DNA of 64,000 nucleotides from positions 1-64,000 of the forward strand of contig JAFLDQ010000001.1 in assembly GCA_017302355.1 (NCBI GenBank), read 5' to 3'. Below, piece after piece: positions 1-8,346 of this stretch. The DNA comes from Dechloromonas sp. Its GTDB lineage: Bacteria > Pseudomonadota > Gammaproteobacteria > Burkholderiales > Rhodocyclaceae. A model generated the notes under the pieces. The model had not been told where the DNA came from, did not search any database, and worked only from the letters and a program-made list of their open reading frames with translations. The translations under genes and the position numbers were made by a program. The stretch's first letter is position 1. Every line of letters begins with the position of its first letter.

Positions 1-390
1 GTCCCCATCGCGGCCTTGCTCTCGTCCGCCTCGATGCATGATAGCCGTGCGGCGATTCCGCTGTCCTTGATCAGCGCTGCCCGCGTCACCAGTCTTTACG
101 ATGTGATGGATGCCGCCTATTGCAGCATCGTGTTGCACGAGCACAGTCGCAGCCTGAATCATGTGCCGCTGATCGATCATAATCCGCGCGGCGGCGCGAA
201 AGAAGAATTCGAGCCGGCTGATGCGATTCGCTACAACGAGCGCACCGTGGCCGAACGTAGCAACGCGCGACTCAAAGACGAATTCGGCGCCAACACCCTC
301 CGGGTTCAGGGCGCCACCAAGGTCATGGGGCATCTGATGTTCGGCATCCTGGCCTTGGCGGCTGACCAGCTGATGCGATTGCGGCAATGA
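1..390 (+). mobile_element. Transposase C-terminal part of an insertion sequence (cut by window edge)
   Basis: The frame is open from base 1, so the gene starts outside the window. The last ~70 residues carry a pattern typical of DDE transposases of IS4/IS5/IS1182-like elements: RYNERTVAERSNARLKDEF, in which the glutamate is probably the third catalytic acid, followed by GHLMFGILALAADQLMRL. Only about 130 residues are visible, so the family and the integrity of the element cannot be settled. The gene ends about 390 bases before a tRNA gene and next to a truncated cfa gene, which suggests a rearranged spot. Confidence 0.75.
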
Positions 391-734
391 ATACGCGCTA
401 CCCACCTGATTTCCAGGGGATGCATTTGCCGATGCAGGGAGCGCTTTGCACTGGATCATGAGAAAAATCACCTACGGATAAATTTGGCCACGAAGTTTAC
501 GTTTCACCATAAAAAAACGGCTTCAGCGAGGCCAAGCGTGCCGGCTCAACACTTGTCGGTTGGGATTTTTGCAAGAGGCTCATTGATCCATGTCGCATCA
601 AGTCGATCGCGCCAGCACTACACAATCCGCAGATCGGCCCTCTCCAGCCCGCCAAACCATCTCAAATCCAGCAAATTCAACCGCCACCGTAGGGCGTCAA
701 ATTCCAATCGCGGAATTTGGGTTCCTTGGTGAAC
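391..734. other. Intergenic stretch after the transposase
   Basis: This non-coding stretch lies between the transposase and the tRNA promoter. It is AT-richer than its surroundings and should contain the right end of the insertion sequence. I could not find a matching inverted repeat, because the left end is outside the window. Nothing in it looks like a protein gene. Confidence 0.4.
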
Positions 735-762
735 TTGCATTCTACGCCCCCATCCGTATAAT
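735..762 (+). promoter_or_regulatory. Sigma-70-type promoter of tRNA-Arg
   Basis: A TTGCAT -35 element (735-740) is followed by a 16-base spacer and a perfect TATAAT -10 element (757-762). The mature tRNA begins 17 bases after the -10, which fits a short 5' leader. Confidence 0.7.
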
Positions 763-778
763 GCGCGGCTCTGACAGC

Positions 779-855
779 GCGCCCGTAGCTCAGTTGGATA
801 GAGTATCTGGCTACGAACCAGAGGGTCGGGCGTTCGAATCGCTCCGGGCGCGCCA
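779..855 (+). tRNA. tRNA-Arg (anticodon ACG)
   Basis: The full cloverleaf can be drawn. Acceptor stem GCGCCCG (779-785) pairs with CGGGCGC (845-851). The anticodon stem TCTGG/CCAGA encloses loop CTACGAA with anticodon ACG, and the T-loop is TTCGAAT. The discriminator is G852 and CCA is encoded at 853-855. It reads CGU, and CGC/CGA once A34 is converted to inosine. The gene stands alone between a promoter and a terminator. Confidence 0.96.
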
Positions 856-870
856 ATCGGATACGAATCC

Positions 871-897
871 GGGCACTTCCAGCGAAGTGCCCTTTTT
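871..897 (+). terminator. Rho-independent terminator after tRNA-Arg
   Basis: A perfect 9-base-pair stem GGGCACTTC / GAAGTGCCC with a 4-base loop is followed by TTTTT. It lies 16 bases downstream of the tRNA CCA end. It also sits just past the 3' end of the minus-strand cfa fragment. Confidence 0.9.
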
Positions 898-964
898 CAT
901 TTCTCCTTCCAGGTTTGCGGGGCGTCATGCGCCATCTCCTGGAAGATTGTGACTCGGCGGACGC

Positions 965-1666
965 TCATTGTTTCGGTGTGCCGGCGAAGGGTGCGGGCGG
1001 CGGTAGCCGCCGCCGACGCCCTCCGGCGTAGCGCGCCTTGGCCCAGGCGGTCTGCTCCCTGGAAACGGTGATGCCAACGCATTCGACGCCGTAGCGTTCG
1101 GCGGCGTATCCCATCAGGCTTCCCCAGCCGCAGCCGATGTCGAGCAGGCGCATCCCGGGTTGCAGGCGCAGCTTGCGGCAGATCAGGTCGAGTCTGGCTT
1201 CCTGTGCCTCTTCCAGGCCATGCGCGCCGTCCCAGTAGCCGCACGAATAGGTCATGCGCGAATCGAGCATTGCGGCGTAGAAGTCGTTGCCTATGTCATA
1301 GTGAACTTCCCCGGCGCGCGATGCCTGCTTCAGGCTTTGCCGGCTGAGCAGGCGGCTGCGCAGGGCACGGAACGCGGGGCGCAGCGGCCGGACCTTGCGA
1401 TCGAGGTGGGCGCGCAGGATCTTGTCGAAGAACTGGTCGAGTTGCTCGACTTCCCAGTGACCGTCCATGTAGCTCTCGCCCAGGCCCAGGCTGCCCAGCG
1501 AAAAGACACGCTCGGGGACATGCGGATCGATCAGCCGCATATCCCACGGACGATCGCCGCCTATCCGGACATCCGCCTGCTCGAGCAACTCGACAAGGAG
1601 CCGGTGCAGGCTGGACTCTTCACTTTCGTTTCCTGTCTTGAACCGGGTCGGGGCTGACTCTCCCAT
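965..1666 (-). pseudogene. cfa: Truncated cyclopropane-fatty-acyl-phospholipid synthase
   Basis: The 233-residue product matches the N-terminal 60% of Cfa enzymes, which are normally about 380-400 residues. These enzymes methylate double bonds of membrane phospholipid acyl chains with SAM. The family block VHYDIGNDFYAAMLDSRMTY and the SAM-binding LLDIGCGWGSL are intact. Homology stops just after ...AWAKARYAG and is replaced by a short Arg/Pro-rich tail (GRRRRLPPPAPFAGTPKQ). The C-terminal half, including the rest of the lipid-binding and catalytic region, is absent from this window, so the product is very probably inactive. The break lies close to the tRNA-Arg and the insertion sequence. Confidence 0.8.
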
Positions 1667-1994
1667 GGTGTCCTCCCTGGCAGGCGCCTGCTGAAGTTCG
1701 AGATTGTGGCGATCACGGCCACCTGGAAGCCGACGGGGAAAATGCGCCGGGATCGGCGGCGGCGAACCAATCCCGGCTTTCCCCGTTGGAGATCATCATG
1801 GCTCAGGCGAAGCGCTGCTGCATGGCATGGACAAGACCCTGGCTGGCGAGCGTCCGGAAGGCGACGATTGCCGGCAGAGCCTGGCGGAGGAGCGGCGGGC
1901 TGACGCGGTCGACTGCCCGTACCCGGCCATTTTTGCAGCAGTACGCTGCCAATTCGCCGGTTTGACCGCGATTCGCCTCCGGCCGGCGACCCGG
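1667..1994. other. Intergenic stretch with no supported gene
   Basis: This stretch lies between the cfa remnant and the end of the PAP2 phosphatase gene, both on the minus strand. The open frames here are low-complexity Arg/Pro-rich readings typical of non-coding GC-rich DNA. I see no terminator or repeat. It may hold the cfa promoter. Confidence 0.4.
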
Positions 1995-2681
1995 TCAGCG
2001 GCGCGCCAGATGACGCAGCGACAGGGCCGCGAAGAGCAAACCGACCGCGATGCCGGCCAGCACGTCGACCGCGACATGCTGGCGGATCGCCACGGTCGAC
2101 CAGGCGATGGCCGCGCAGTGCAGCCAGCTGGCGACGGCCAGCCAGCGCGGCGCATGGATGCCGTTGAGGATGTGCTGCAGCCAGACGGCCGAAAACACGG
2201 CGGTCGCCACGTGCAGCGAGGGGCAGGCATTGCCCGAGAGATCGATGCCCTTGATCATGACAAGTCCCCGATACGCCGCCCAATCGACATCGCCCTGCGG
2301 AATGGTCGTCGGCCACAGCCAGAACAGGACCAGGCAGAAGAGGCAGAGCGCGCCGATCCATAGTCCGTAGCCGAGCAGCTGGCGGCGATCGGGCAGGAAT
2401 GCCGGCGCCAGCGACACGTAGACCCAGAGCGAGACGTAGACGCCGAAGGCGGCCGGCGTGAAGGGAATCCATTCGTCGATGACGGTCAGCGGCATCACCG
2501 TCGGCGGCGCCAGCGGGTGGCGCATCACGCCGAAGTAAGCGGCGAAGAAGACGAGCAGGAAGCCCATCGTCCCGAACGCCTTGAGGGCGCGCAATTGCGA
2601 GGCGCGAAGCGCCGCCTGCCGGCGCCAGGGAACTGTCCGGCCTTGCTCGGGGGGGACTGGACTGACCGGGGGAATGCTCAA
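1995..2681 (-). CDS. PAP2-family membrane phosphatase
   Basis: This is a multi-pass membrane protein of about 228 residues with the PAP2/phosphatidic acid phosphatase signature. The conserved motifs are CPSLHVATAV (His-containing motif 2) and AIRQHVAVDVLAGI (motif 3 with catalytic His and Asp). Such enzymes remove phosphate from lipid phosphates or polyprenyl diphosphates, or transfer lipid head groups. I chose the TTG at 2681 because GGAG lies five bases upstream; the frame stays open further upstream but runs into the divergent ACP gene. The gene faces away from the aryl-polyene-type operon, so a lipid-linked role in that pathway is possible but unproven. Confidence 0.75.
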   Translation of the reverse strand: MSIPPVSPVPPEQGRTVPWRRQAALRASQLRALKAFGTMGFLLVFFAAYFGVMRHPLAPPTVMPLTVIDEWIPFTPAAFGVYVSLWVYVSLAPAFLPDRRQLLGYGLWIGALCLFCLVLFWLWPTTIPQGDVDWAAYRGLVMIKGIDLSGNACPSLHVATAVFSAVWLQHILNGIHAPRWLAVASWLHCAAIAWSTVAIRQHVAVDVLAGIAVGLLFAALSLRHLARR

Positions 2682-2762
2682 ACCAACTCCGGAAGAAGGT
2701 TGCCGGCCGCCGCCACGGCCATCGCCGGTACGGCGCACGCCGGTTGGGCAATCATTTTGACC

Positions 2763-2768
2763 TATAAT
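2763..2768 (+). promoter_or_regulatory. -10 element of the aryl-polyene-type operon
   Basis: A perfect TATAAT lies only 10 bases before the ATG of the first ACP gene, and no Shine-Dalgarno sequence is visible in between. A clear -35 at normal spacing is lacking; TTGGGC at 2744-2749 is only 13 bases away. If used, the transcript would start almost at the ATG and be leaderless or nearly so. Confidence 0.45.
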
Positions 2769-2778
2769 TCCGCCCATC

Positions 2779-3015
2779 ATGGATTCCCTGACCATCATTC
2801 GCGAGTTTCTCGACAGTCGCCTGGAAATTGCTCCGGAGAGGGTGCTTCCCGAAGCGAAACTGGACGATCTCGATGTCGATTCGCTGATGCTGGCCGAAAT
2901 CGTGTTCGAGTTCGAGGATCGCTTCAATCTGATACTCCCGAGGAACCTCAAGAGTCCCCGTACGGTCGGCGAGCTGGTTGCGCTGATGGATCGGCTGCGC
3001 AGCGAGCAGGGCTGA
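2779..3015 (+). CDS. Acyl carrier protein (first of two)
   Basis: The 78-residue protein has the standard ACP four-helix pattern and the phosphopantetheine attachment motif DVDSLML, with Ser35 as the modified residue. It would carry the growing acyl or polyene chain as a thioester in the cytosol. It opens the operon, and its stop lies 4 bases before the ketosynthase start. Aryl polyene clusters typically encode two ACPs next to a ketosynthase, an acyl ligase and dehydratases, as here. Confidence 0.9.
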   Translation: MDSLTIIREFLDSRLEIAPERVLPEAKLDDLDVDSLMLAEIVFEFEDRFNLILPRNLKSPRTVGELVALMDRLRSEQG

Positions 3016-3019
3016 CAGG

Positions 3020-4267
3020 ATGACCCGGCGGCGAGTCGCGGTGACCGGCCTTGGTCTGGTCAGTCCCTACGGTGGCGATCCAGGTGACTTCTTTGCGCGT
3101 CTGCTGGCCGGGGAATCGGCGATCGGCTTCCTGCGGACCGAAGACGTTCCCCGGCCGCTGGCCATGCCCTTCGTCGCCTGTCCCGGTTTCTCGGCCGATG
3201 CCGCGCTCGGGCGGGCGCTGGCGGGGACGCTCGACCGTTTCGCCCAGCTTGGCGTCGCCGCGGCCTTCGCCGCCTGGGACGACGCCGGCTTCCCGCGCCG
3301 GGCGGCGGCGCCGGACCGGGAAAGCTGCGGGGTGACGTGGGGCACCGCGCTGGGCGGCACGCTCGCCTACGAGAAGGGTTACCGGGATCTCTGGCAACGC
3401 GGCCGCGAGCGCCTGTCGCCGCTTTCGCTGATCCTCGGCCTGAACAACGCGGCGAATGCCCAGATCTCGATCCAGCTCGGGCTGGGGGGCGTCAGCATGA
3501 GCCACACCGTCGCCTGCGCCTCGTCCGCCATCGCCATCGGCGAGGCCTTTCGCCGCGTGCGCAGCGGCGAGGCGCCGGTCATGGTGACCGGCGGTTCGGA
3601 TGCGCCGCAGGCTTATGCCGTGGCCCGGGCCTGGGAAGGCTTGCGCGTCCTCGCCAGCAGCGACGAGAGTGGCGCGCCGCAATCCTGCCGTCCGTTCAGC
3701 GTCGACCGCGGCGGTCTGGTCCTCGGCGAGGGCGGGGCGGCGCTGGTGCTCGAGGACTGGGAGCACGCCGTTGCCCGCGGAGCCCGCATCCACGGCGAGA
3801 TGCTCGGTTACGGCACGACTTGCGACCACAGTCATCTGGTGCGCCCGGAGGCGGCCGGCCAGCAGCGCGCGCTGGAACAGGCGCTGGCCGATGCCGGGCT
3901 GACCCCCGGCGACATCGACTACATCAACGCGCACGGCACGGCGACCGCCGAAGGCGATCCGGTCGAGGTGGCGGCGCTGCGCGCCGTGTTCGGCGAACGC
4001 GCGGCGCGGCTGCCGGTGAGCGCGACCAAGTCAATGCACGGTCACCAGCTCGGCGCCGCCGGGGCGGTCGAAGCCATCGTCACCGTGCTCGCGCTGCGCG
4101 AACGGGCGCTGCCGCCGACGGCGAACCTCGCCGACCTCGACCCCGCCTGTGCCGGTGTCGACCACGTCCTGACCGCCCGCCGTGGCCACACGCTGCGGGC
4201 GGCGCTGTCCAATTCATTCGCCTTTGGCGGCAGCAACGCGGTGCTCGCCTTCGGCGCCGTCGCCTGA
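3020..4267 (+). CDS. Beta-ketoacyl-ACP synthase (FabF-like)
   Basis: The 415-residue condensing enzyme has the complete thiolase-fold triad: Cys166 in TVACASSA, His305 in NAHGTATAEGDP and His342 in KSMHGHQLGAAG. It should perform decarboxylative Claisen condensation of malonyl-ACP with an acyl-ACP. Its position between two ACP genes in a polyene-type cluster points to chain elongation or initiation of the polyene rather than housekeeping lipid synthesis. It is translationally close to both neighbours. The second ketosynthase of the operon is at 14163-15356. Confidence 0.9.
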   Translation: MTRRRVAVTGLGLVSPYGGDPGDFFARLLAGESAIGFLRTEDVPRPLAMPFVACPGFSADAALGRALAGTLDRFAQLGVAAAFAAWDDAGFPRRAAAPDRESCGVTWGTALGGTLAYEKGYRDLWQRGRERLSPLSLILGLNNAANAQISIQLGLGGVSMSHTVACASSAIAIGEAFRRVRSGEAPVMVTGGSDAPQAYAVARAWEGLRVLASSDESGAPQSCRPFSVDRGGLVLGEGGAALVLEDWEHAVARGARIHGEMLGYGTTCDHSHLVRPEAAGQQRALEQALADAGLTPGDIDYINAHGTATAEGDPVEVAALRAVFGERAARLPVSATKSMHGHQLGAAGAVEAIVTVLALRERALPPTANLADLDPACAGVDHVLTARRGHTLRAALSNSFAFGGSNAVLAFGAVA

Positions 4268-4287
4268 ACGAATCAAGGAACCACTCC

Positions 4288-4572
4288 ATGTCACAAGAAA
4301 TTTCCCGGGAAACCGTCGACGCCCTGCTTCCCGAAATCGCCGAACTGATCGTCGAGGCCCTCAACCTGGAAGTCGCGCCCGGGGAAATCGAGCCCGACGC
4401 GCCGCTTTTCGGCGAAGGACTGGGACTCGACTCGATCGACGTGCTGGAGATCGCGCTGGTCATTTCCAAGCGCTACGGTTTCCAGTTGCGGTCGGACAGC
4501 GAGGACAACGTGCGCATCTTTTCCTCGCTGCGCACCCTGGCTGCGCACATCGCCGCCCGGCGCGGCAAGTGA
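4288..4572 (+). CDS. Acyl carrier protein (second)
   Basis: This 94-residue ACP has the phosphopantetheine site GLGLDSIDVLEIAL. A ribosome binding site AAGGAA precedes the ATG by 7 bases. The sequence is clearly different from the first ACP (2779-3015), as in aryl polyene clusters, where one of the two ACPs may be dedicated to the starter unit or to the ligase. Confidence 0.9.
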   Translation: MSQEISRETVDALLPEIAELIVEALNLEVAPGEIEPDAPLFGEGLGLDSIDVLEIALVISKRYGFQLRSDSEDNVRIFSSLRTLAAHIAARRGK

Positions 4573-4574
4573 TC

Positions 4575-5240
4575 ATGACCCCGGCCAAACTGTTGCGCGG
4601 CCTCGCCCTGTTCGCCCTCGTGGCGGCATGGGCCTGGCTGGCGCATCAGGGCAGCGCCGGGGAGGGCGATCCTGATTTCGCCGCCGCGCTGGCGACCCTG
4701 CCGGTCGTCGCCATCGTCGTCATGCTGCTGTGGCGCGCCGGCAACCCGCTGTGGATGGCAGGTGGTGGTCTCGCCGTTCTCGGCCTGCTTGCCTGGCTGT
4801 GGCCGGCGCTGCGCCAGAACGTGGCTCTGCTCTATTATGTGCAGCACGTCGGCACCAACCTGGCGCTCGCCACGCTGTTCGGGCGCAGCCTGCTCGGGAG
4901 TCGCGAAGCCTTGGTCACGCAGTTCTCGCGCAAAGCCCACGGCGGCGTCATCTCCGTTGCCAAGGCGCGGTACACGCGGCAGGTGACGATCGCCTGGACC
5001 ATTTTCTTCCTTGCCACGGCGCTGCTGTCGACCCTGCTGTTCTGGCTGGCGCCGCCAGCCGCGTGGTCGGTCTTCGCCAATCTGCTGACGGTGCCGCTGA
5101 TCCTGCTGATGTTCGCCGTCGAGTACGGGTTCCGCCATCGCCTGCTGGCGCCGGGTGACCGCTCGAGTGTCGCCGACACCATTCGCGGCTACCGGGCGGC
5201 GACGCGGCGGGGCTCCGATACGCTGGCCAACCACCGATGA
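4575..5240 (+). CDS. COG4648-type inner-membrane protein of polyene clusters
   Basis: The 221-residue protein has about five to six hydrophobic segments, at roughly residues 8-24, 38-55, 60-78, 137-160 and 165-190. It carries the stretch LLYYVQHVGTNLALATLFGRSL that I recognise from the conserved membrane protein found beside ACP and AMP-ligase genes in aryl polyene clusters. Its function is unknown; a role in anchoring or transferring the product at the membrane is a guess. Its ATG lies 2 bases after the ACP stop and its end overlaps the ligase start by 4 bases. Confidence 0.75.
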   Translation: MTPAKLLRGLALFALVAAWAWLAHQGSAGEGDPDFAAALATLPVVAIVVMLLWRAGNPLWMAGGGLAVLGLLAWLWPALRQNVALLYYVQHVGTNLALATLFGRSLLGSREALVTQFSRKAHGGVISVAKARYTRQVTIAWTIFFLATALLSTLLFWLAPPAAWSVFANLLTVPLILLMFAVEYGFRHRLLAPGDRSSVADTIRGYRAATRRGSDTLANHR

Positions 5241-6580
5241 GTTCGCTGCCGCTGCTCGGGCACGCCAGCCTCGACGATGTCCTTGCCTGGCGTCCGTCGG
5301 GACCGGTCGGCGTGCGACAGTTCCTCGCCGACGTCGAGGCGCTGGCGGCGCAACTGCCGGCCGGCCGCAACTTCCTCAACGTCTGTCAGGATCGCTACCG
5401 CTTCACGGTGGGCCTCGCCGCCGGACTGATCGGCGGCCGGACCAGCCTGCAGCCGGCGGCGCAATCGGCGGAAACGCTGCGTCAGGTCGCGGCCGCGTAC
5501 CCGGATGTCTTCTGCCTGTGCGATGGCGATTTCGCCAGCGGCGATCTGCCGCGCTTCGCCTTTCCCGAGCTGGCTGCGGTCGACCCCGAAATACCGGTCA
5601 AAATCCCGGAGATTGCGGCGGACCACGTCGCCGCCTGCCTGTTCACCTCGGGCTCGACCGGCCTGCCGATGCCCCACCACCGAACCTGGGGCGCCATGGT
5701 CAGGAGCGCGCGGGCCGAGGCCGAACGGCTGGGACTGTTCGCCCGCCGGCACGCGATCGTCGGCACCATCCCGGCCCAGCACAGCTACGGCTTCGAATCG
5801 ACCGTGCTGCTCGCCCTGCAGGGCAATTCGCCGTTCTGGTCGGGCAAGCCCTTCTACCCGCAGGACATCGTCGCCGCCCTCGCTGCGCTTCCCCGGCCGC
5901 GGATGCTGGTGACCACGCCCTTTCACCTTTCCGCCGTGCTGGCCGCGGGTCTCGACCTGCCGGCCGTCGACCTGCTGCTCTCGGCGACCGCTCCGCTGTC
6001 CGCGCGGCTCGCCGCCGAGGCCGAGAGACGCTTCGCCGCACCACTCCACGAGATCTACGGCTGTACCGAGGCCGGCCAGATCGCCAGCCGGCGAACGACG
6101 GCCGGCGACCCCTGGCGGTTGCTGGCCGGCGTCCGGCTGGAGCAGGATGGCGAGCGGACGACGGCTTGCGGCGGCCATGTCGAAGGCCGTGTCGTCCTCT
6201 CCGACCAACTCGGGATTCTTGGCGACGGAACCTTCCTGCTGCACGGCCGGCACGCCGACCAGGTCAACATCGCCGGCAAGCGCTCGTCGCTCGCCTACCT
6301 GAACCACCAGATCGCCGCGCTGCCGGGCGTCGTCGATGCCGTCTTCTTCCTGCCTGACGACGCAACGGCGGACGGCGTCGGCCGCCCATGCGCCTTCGTC
6401 GTCGCCCCCGGTGGCGAGCGCCGGCAACTGCTGGCGGCGCTGCGCGAGCGCATCGATCCGGCTTTCCTGCCGCGGCCGTTGATCCTCGTCGATGAATTGC
6501 CGCGCAACGCGACCGGCAAGCTGCCGCGCGAGCGACTGCTGGCGCTGTACGCCGCCCACAAGTCCGATGCCGTCCGCTGA
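5237..6580 (+). CDS. Acyl/aryl-activating AMP-dependent ligase
   Basis: This ANL-superfamily enzyme of 447 residues activates a carboxylic acid as an adenylate and loads it onto CoA or ACP. The phosphate-binding loop is LFTSGSTGLP at 135-144, where the usual following Lys is Met. The aromatic motif reads EIYGCTEAGQIA, and the C-terminal catalytic lysine lies in RNATGKLPRE. In aryl polyene pathways the homologous ligase activates the aromatic starter acid. It overlaps its upstream neighbour by 4 bases and its downstream neighbour by 14. Confidence 0.85.
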   Translation: MSSLPLLGHASLDDVLAWRPSGPVGVRQFLADVEALAAQLPAGRNFLNVCQDRYRFTVGLAAGLIGGRTSLQPAAQSAETLRQVAAAYPDVFCLCDGDFASGDLPRFAFPELAAVDPEIPVKIPEIAADHVAACLFTSGSTGLPMPHHRTWGAMVRSARAEAERLGLFARRHAIVGTIPAQHSYGFESTVLLALQGNSPFWSGKPFYPQDIVAALAALPRPRMLVTTPFHLSAVLAAGLDLPAVDLLLSATAPLSARLAAEAERRFAAPLHEIYGCTEAGQIASRRTTAGDPWRLLAGVRLEQDGERTTACGGHVEGRVVLSDQLGILGDGTFLLHGRHADQVNIAGKRSSLAYLNHQIAALPGVVDAVFFLPDDATADGVGRPCAFVVAPGGERRQLLAALRERIDPAFLPRPLILVDELPRNATGKLPRERLLALYAAHKSDAVR

Positions 6581-6872
6581 GTTTTCCTGGATCGTGCCGG
6601 CGGACCATCCGGCGCTGGCCGGTCATTTTCCCGGCCGTCCGATCGTCCCCGGCGTTGTCCTGATCGACCGCGCCATCGTGTTTGCCGAGCGCCTGACGGG
6701 TTGCGCCGACGTCCGCTGGCGGATCGCCAACGCCAAGTTCGCGAGCCCGGCCGGGCCGGGGGAAAGCCTCTCGTTCATCCTCGAGGCCGGGGGTGGCGGC
6801 GCGATTTCCTTTGCCGTGCGGGCGGGCGGACGCGCTGTAGCTTCCGGCAGCCTGACGCCGCCCGCGACATGA
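6567..6872 (+). CDS. 3-hydroxyacyl-ACP dehydratase, FabZ/ApeI-like
   Basis: The 101-residue single hotdog domain carries the FabZ active-site block HPALAGHFPGRPIVPGVV, with His20 as the predicted catalytic histidine. It should remove water from 3-hydroxyacyl-ACP to give the trans double bonds of a polyene. I start it at the ATG inside the end of the ligase gene, because residues before MPSAEFSW show no family similarity. In studied aryl polyene systems two dehydratase subunits act together; the second candidate here is at 16260-16709. Confidence 0.85.
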   Translation: MPSAEFSWIVPADHPALAGHFPGRPIVPGVVLIDRAIVFAERLTGCADVRWRIANAKFASPAGPGESLSFILEAGGGGAISFAVRAGGRAVASGSLTPPAT

Positions 6873-7783
6873 ACGACCGCCAGATGGCGCCGGCCGACTG
6901 GCGGCGCCAGCAGGAGAAGAGTCATCTGGCGATCCTCAGGCTGATGGTCTGGATTTCGCTGACTTTCGGCCGCCGGATCGGGCGCGTCGTCCTCTACGGC
7001 ATCGCCGCCTATTACGTCCTGTTCGCCGCCGCCGCCCGGCGCGCCAGCCGCGCCTACCTCGGACGCGCCCTCGGACGCTGGGCCGAATGGCCGGATGGCT
7101 TCCGGCACGTCCTGAGCTTCGCCAGCACCATCCATGACCGCATCTACCTGCTCAACGGCCGCTTCGACCTCTTCGACATCGAAGTGATCGGCGCCGAGGC
7201 GCTGCTTGCTTCGCTGCAAAGGCAGCCCGGCGCGCTGCTGATCGGCGCTCATCTCGGCAGCTTCGAAGTGTTGCGCGCCGTCGGCCGGGGCAGGGCGGGG
7301 CTCAAGGTGGCGATGCTGATGTACGCGGAGAACGCGCGCAAGATCAACGCGACGCTGGCGGCGATCAACCCGGCGGCGACCGAGGACATCATCGAGCTCG
7401 GGCGCATGGACTCGATGCTGCAAGTCCGCGACAAGCTCGATCAGGGCTACGTCGTCGGCATGCTGGCGGACCGCGGTCTGGGTGACGATGCCACGGTCGA
7501 CTGCGAATTTCTCGGTGAAATGGCGCCGTTCCCGGCCGGTCCATGGCGCATGGCGGCGATGCTGCGCCGGCCGGTGTTCTTCATGACCGGGCTGTATCTC
7601 GGCGGCAACCGTTACCGGGTACACTTCGAGCCGCTGGCCGACTTTTCGGCAACGCCACGCGCCGGCGTCGCGGCTGCGATCGCCGCAGCGCAGCGGCGCT
7701 ACGCCGGGCGACTGGCGCACTACTGCCGGCTGGCGCCCTACAACTGGTTCAATTTCTTCGATTTCTGGCGCAAGGAGCGATGA
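6869..7783 (+). CDS. LpxL/HtrB-type lipid acyltransferase
   Basis: The 304-residue membrane-associated acyltransferase has the catalytic H-x4-E motif in GAHLGSFE (His128, Glu133) and an N-terminal hydrophobic anchor at about residues 25-55. Lauroyl/myristoyl acyltransferases of this family transfer acyl chains from ACP to lipid A precursors. Homologues within aryl polyene clusters are thought to attach the polyene or a fatty acid to a membrane lipid or sugar carrier. The ATG overlaps the dehydratase stop. Confidence 0.85.
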   Translation: MNDRQMAPADWRRQQEKSHLAILRLMVWISLTFGRRIGRVVLYGIAAYYVLFAAAARRASRAYLGRALGRWAEWPDGFRHVLSFASTIHDRIYLLNGRFDLFDIEVIGAEALLASLQRQPGALLIGAHLGSFEVLRAVGRGRAGLKVAMLMYAENARKINATLAAINPAATEDIIELGRMDSMLQVRDKLDQGYVVGMLADRGLGDDATVDCEFLGEMAPFPAGPWRMAAMLRRPVFFMTGLYLGGNRYRVHFEPLADFSATPRAGVAAAIAAAQRRYAGRLAHYCRLAPYNWFNFFDFWRKER

Positions 7784-8346
7784 GACGATCTTTCTGCGGC
7801 CTGCTGCTGGCCTTGCTGGCGATGCCGGCGCTCGCCGCCTTCGACGTCGGCGTACTGATGGGCGAGCTTGCCAGACACCGGGGCGGCCGGGCCAAATTCG
7901 TCGAGAAGAAGACGATCGCGCTGCTCGACAAGCCGCTGCTGTCCACAGGCGAAATGAGCTTCAGCGCCTCCGGCCGCCTGGAAAAACGCACCTTGACGCC
8001 GAAGCCGGAGATGCTGGTGCTCGACGGCGACGTGTTGAGCATCGAGCGCGACAAGCAGAAACTGACCATCCATCTCGCCAGCCAGCCGGAAGCGCTGGCG
8101 TTCATCGACAGCATCCGCGGGACGCTGACCGGCAACCGCGCGGCGCTGGAACGGAACTACCTGCTGCACCTGGCGGGCACTTCCGACCAATGGACGCTGA
8201 CGCTGCTGCCAAGCGAGCCGAAGATCGCCGCGCTTGTCCACCGCGTCACGGTCAGCGGCGGCCGCGGCCGGGTACGCAGCATCGAGTATCTGCAGGCGGA
8301 CGGCGACCGTTCGCTGTTGACCATCGAGCCGATCGAATCGCGATGA
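7780..8346 (+). CDS. LolA-like outer-membrane lipoprotein carrier domain protein
   Basis: The 188-residue protein has an N-terminal signal peptide (RRSFCGLLLALLAMPALA, cleavage near residue 19) followed by a LolA-like beta-barrel half domain (KFVEKKTIALLDKPLLSTG...). It is periplasmic by prediction. LolA-like proteins next to an MMPL exporter are a hallmark of aryl polyene clusters, where they probably shuttle the lipidated product across the periplasm. AAGGAG directly upstream supports this start, and the stop overlaps the exporter start by 4 bases. Confidence 0.85.
   Translation: MRRSFCGLLLALLAMPALAAFDVGVLMGELARHRGGRAKFVEKKTIALLDKPLLSTGEMSFSASGRLEKRTLTPKPEMLVLDGDVLSIERDKQKLTIHLASQPEALAFIDSIRGTLTGNRAALERNYLLHLAGTSDQWTLTLLPSEPKIAALVHRVTVSGGRGRVRSIEYLQADGDRSLLTIEPIESR

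Noticed and set aside
5189..6559. A 456-codon minus-strand frame opposite the acyl ligase
   Set aside because: The plus strand carries a clear AMP-ligase with motifs; the minus-strand translation is Gln/Arg/Gly-rich without any motif.
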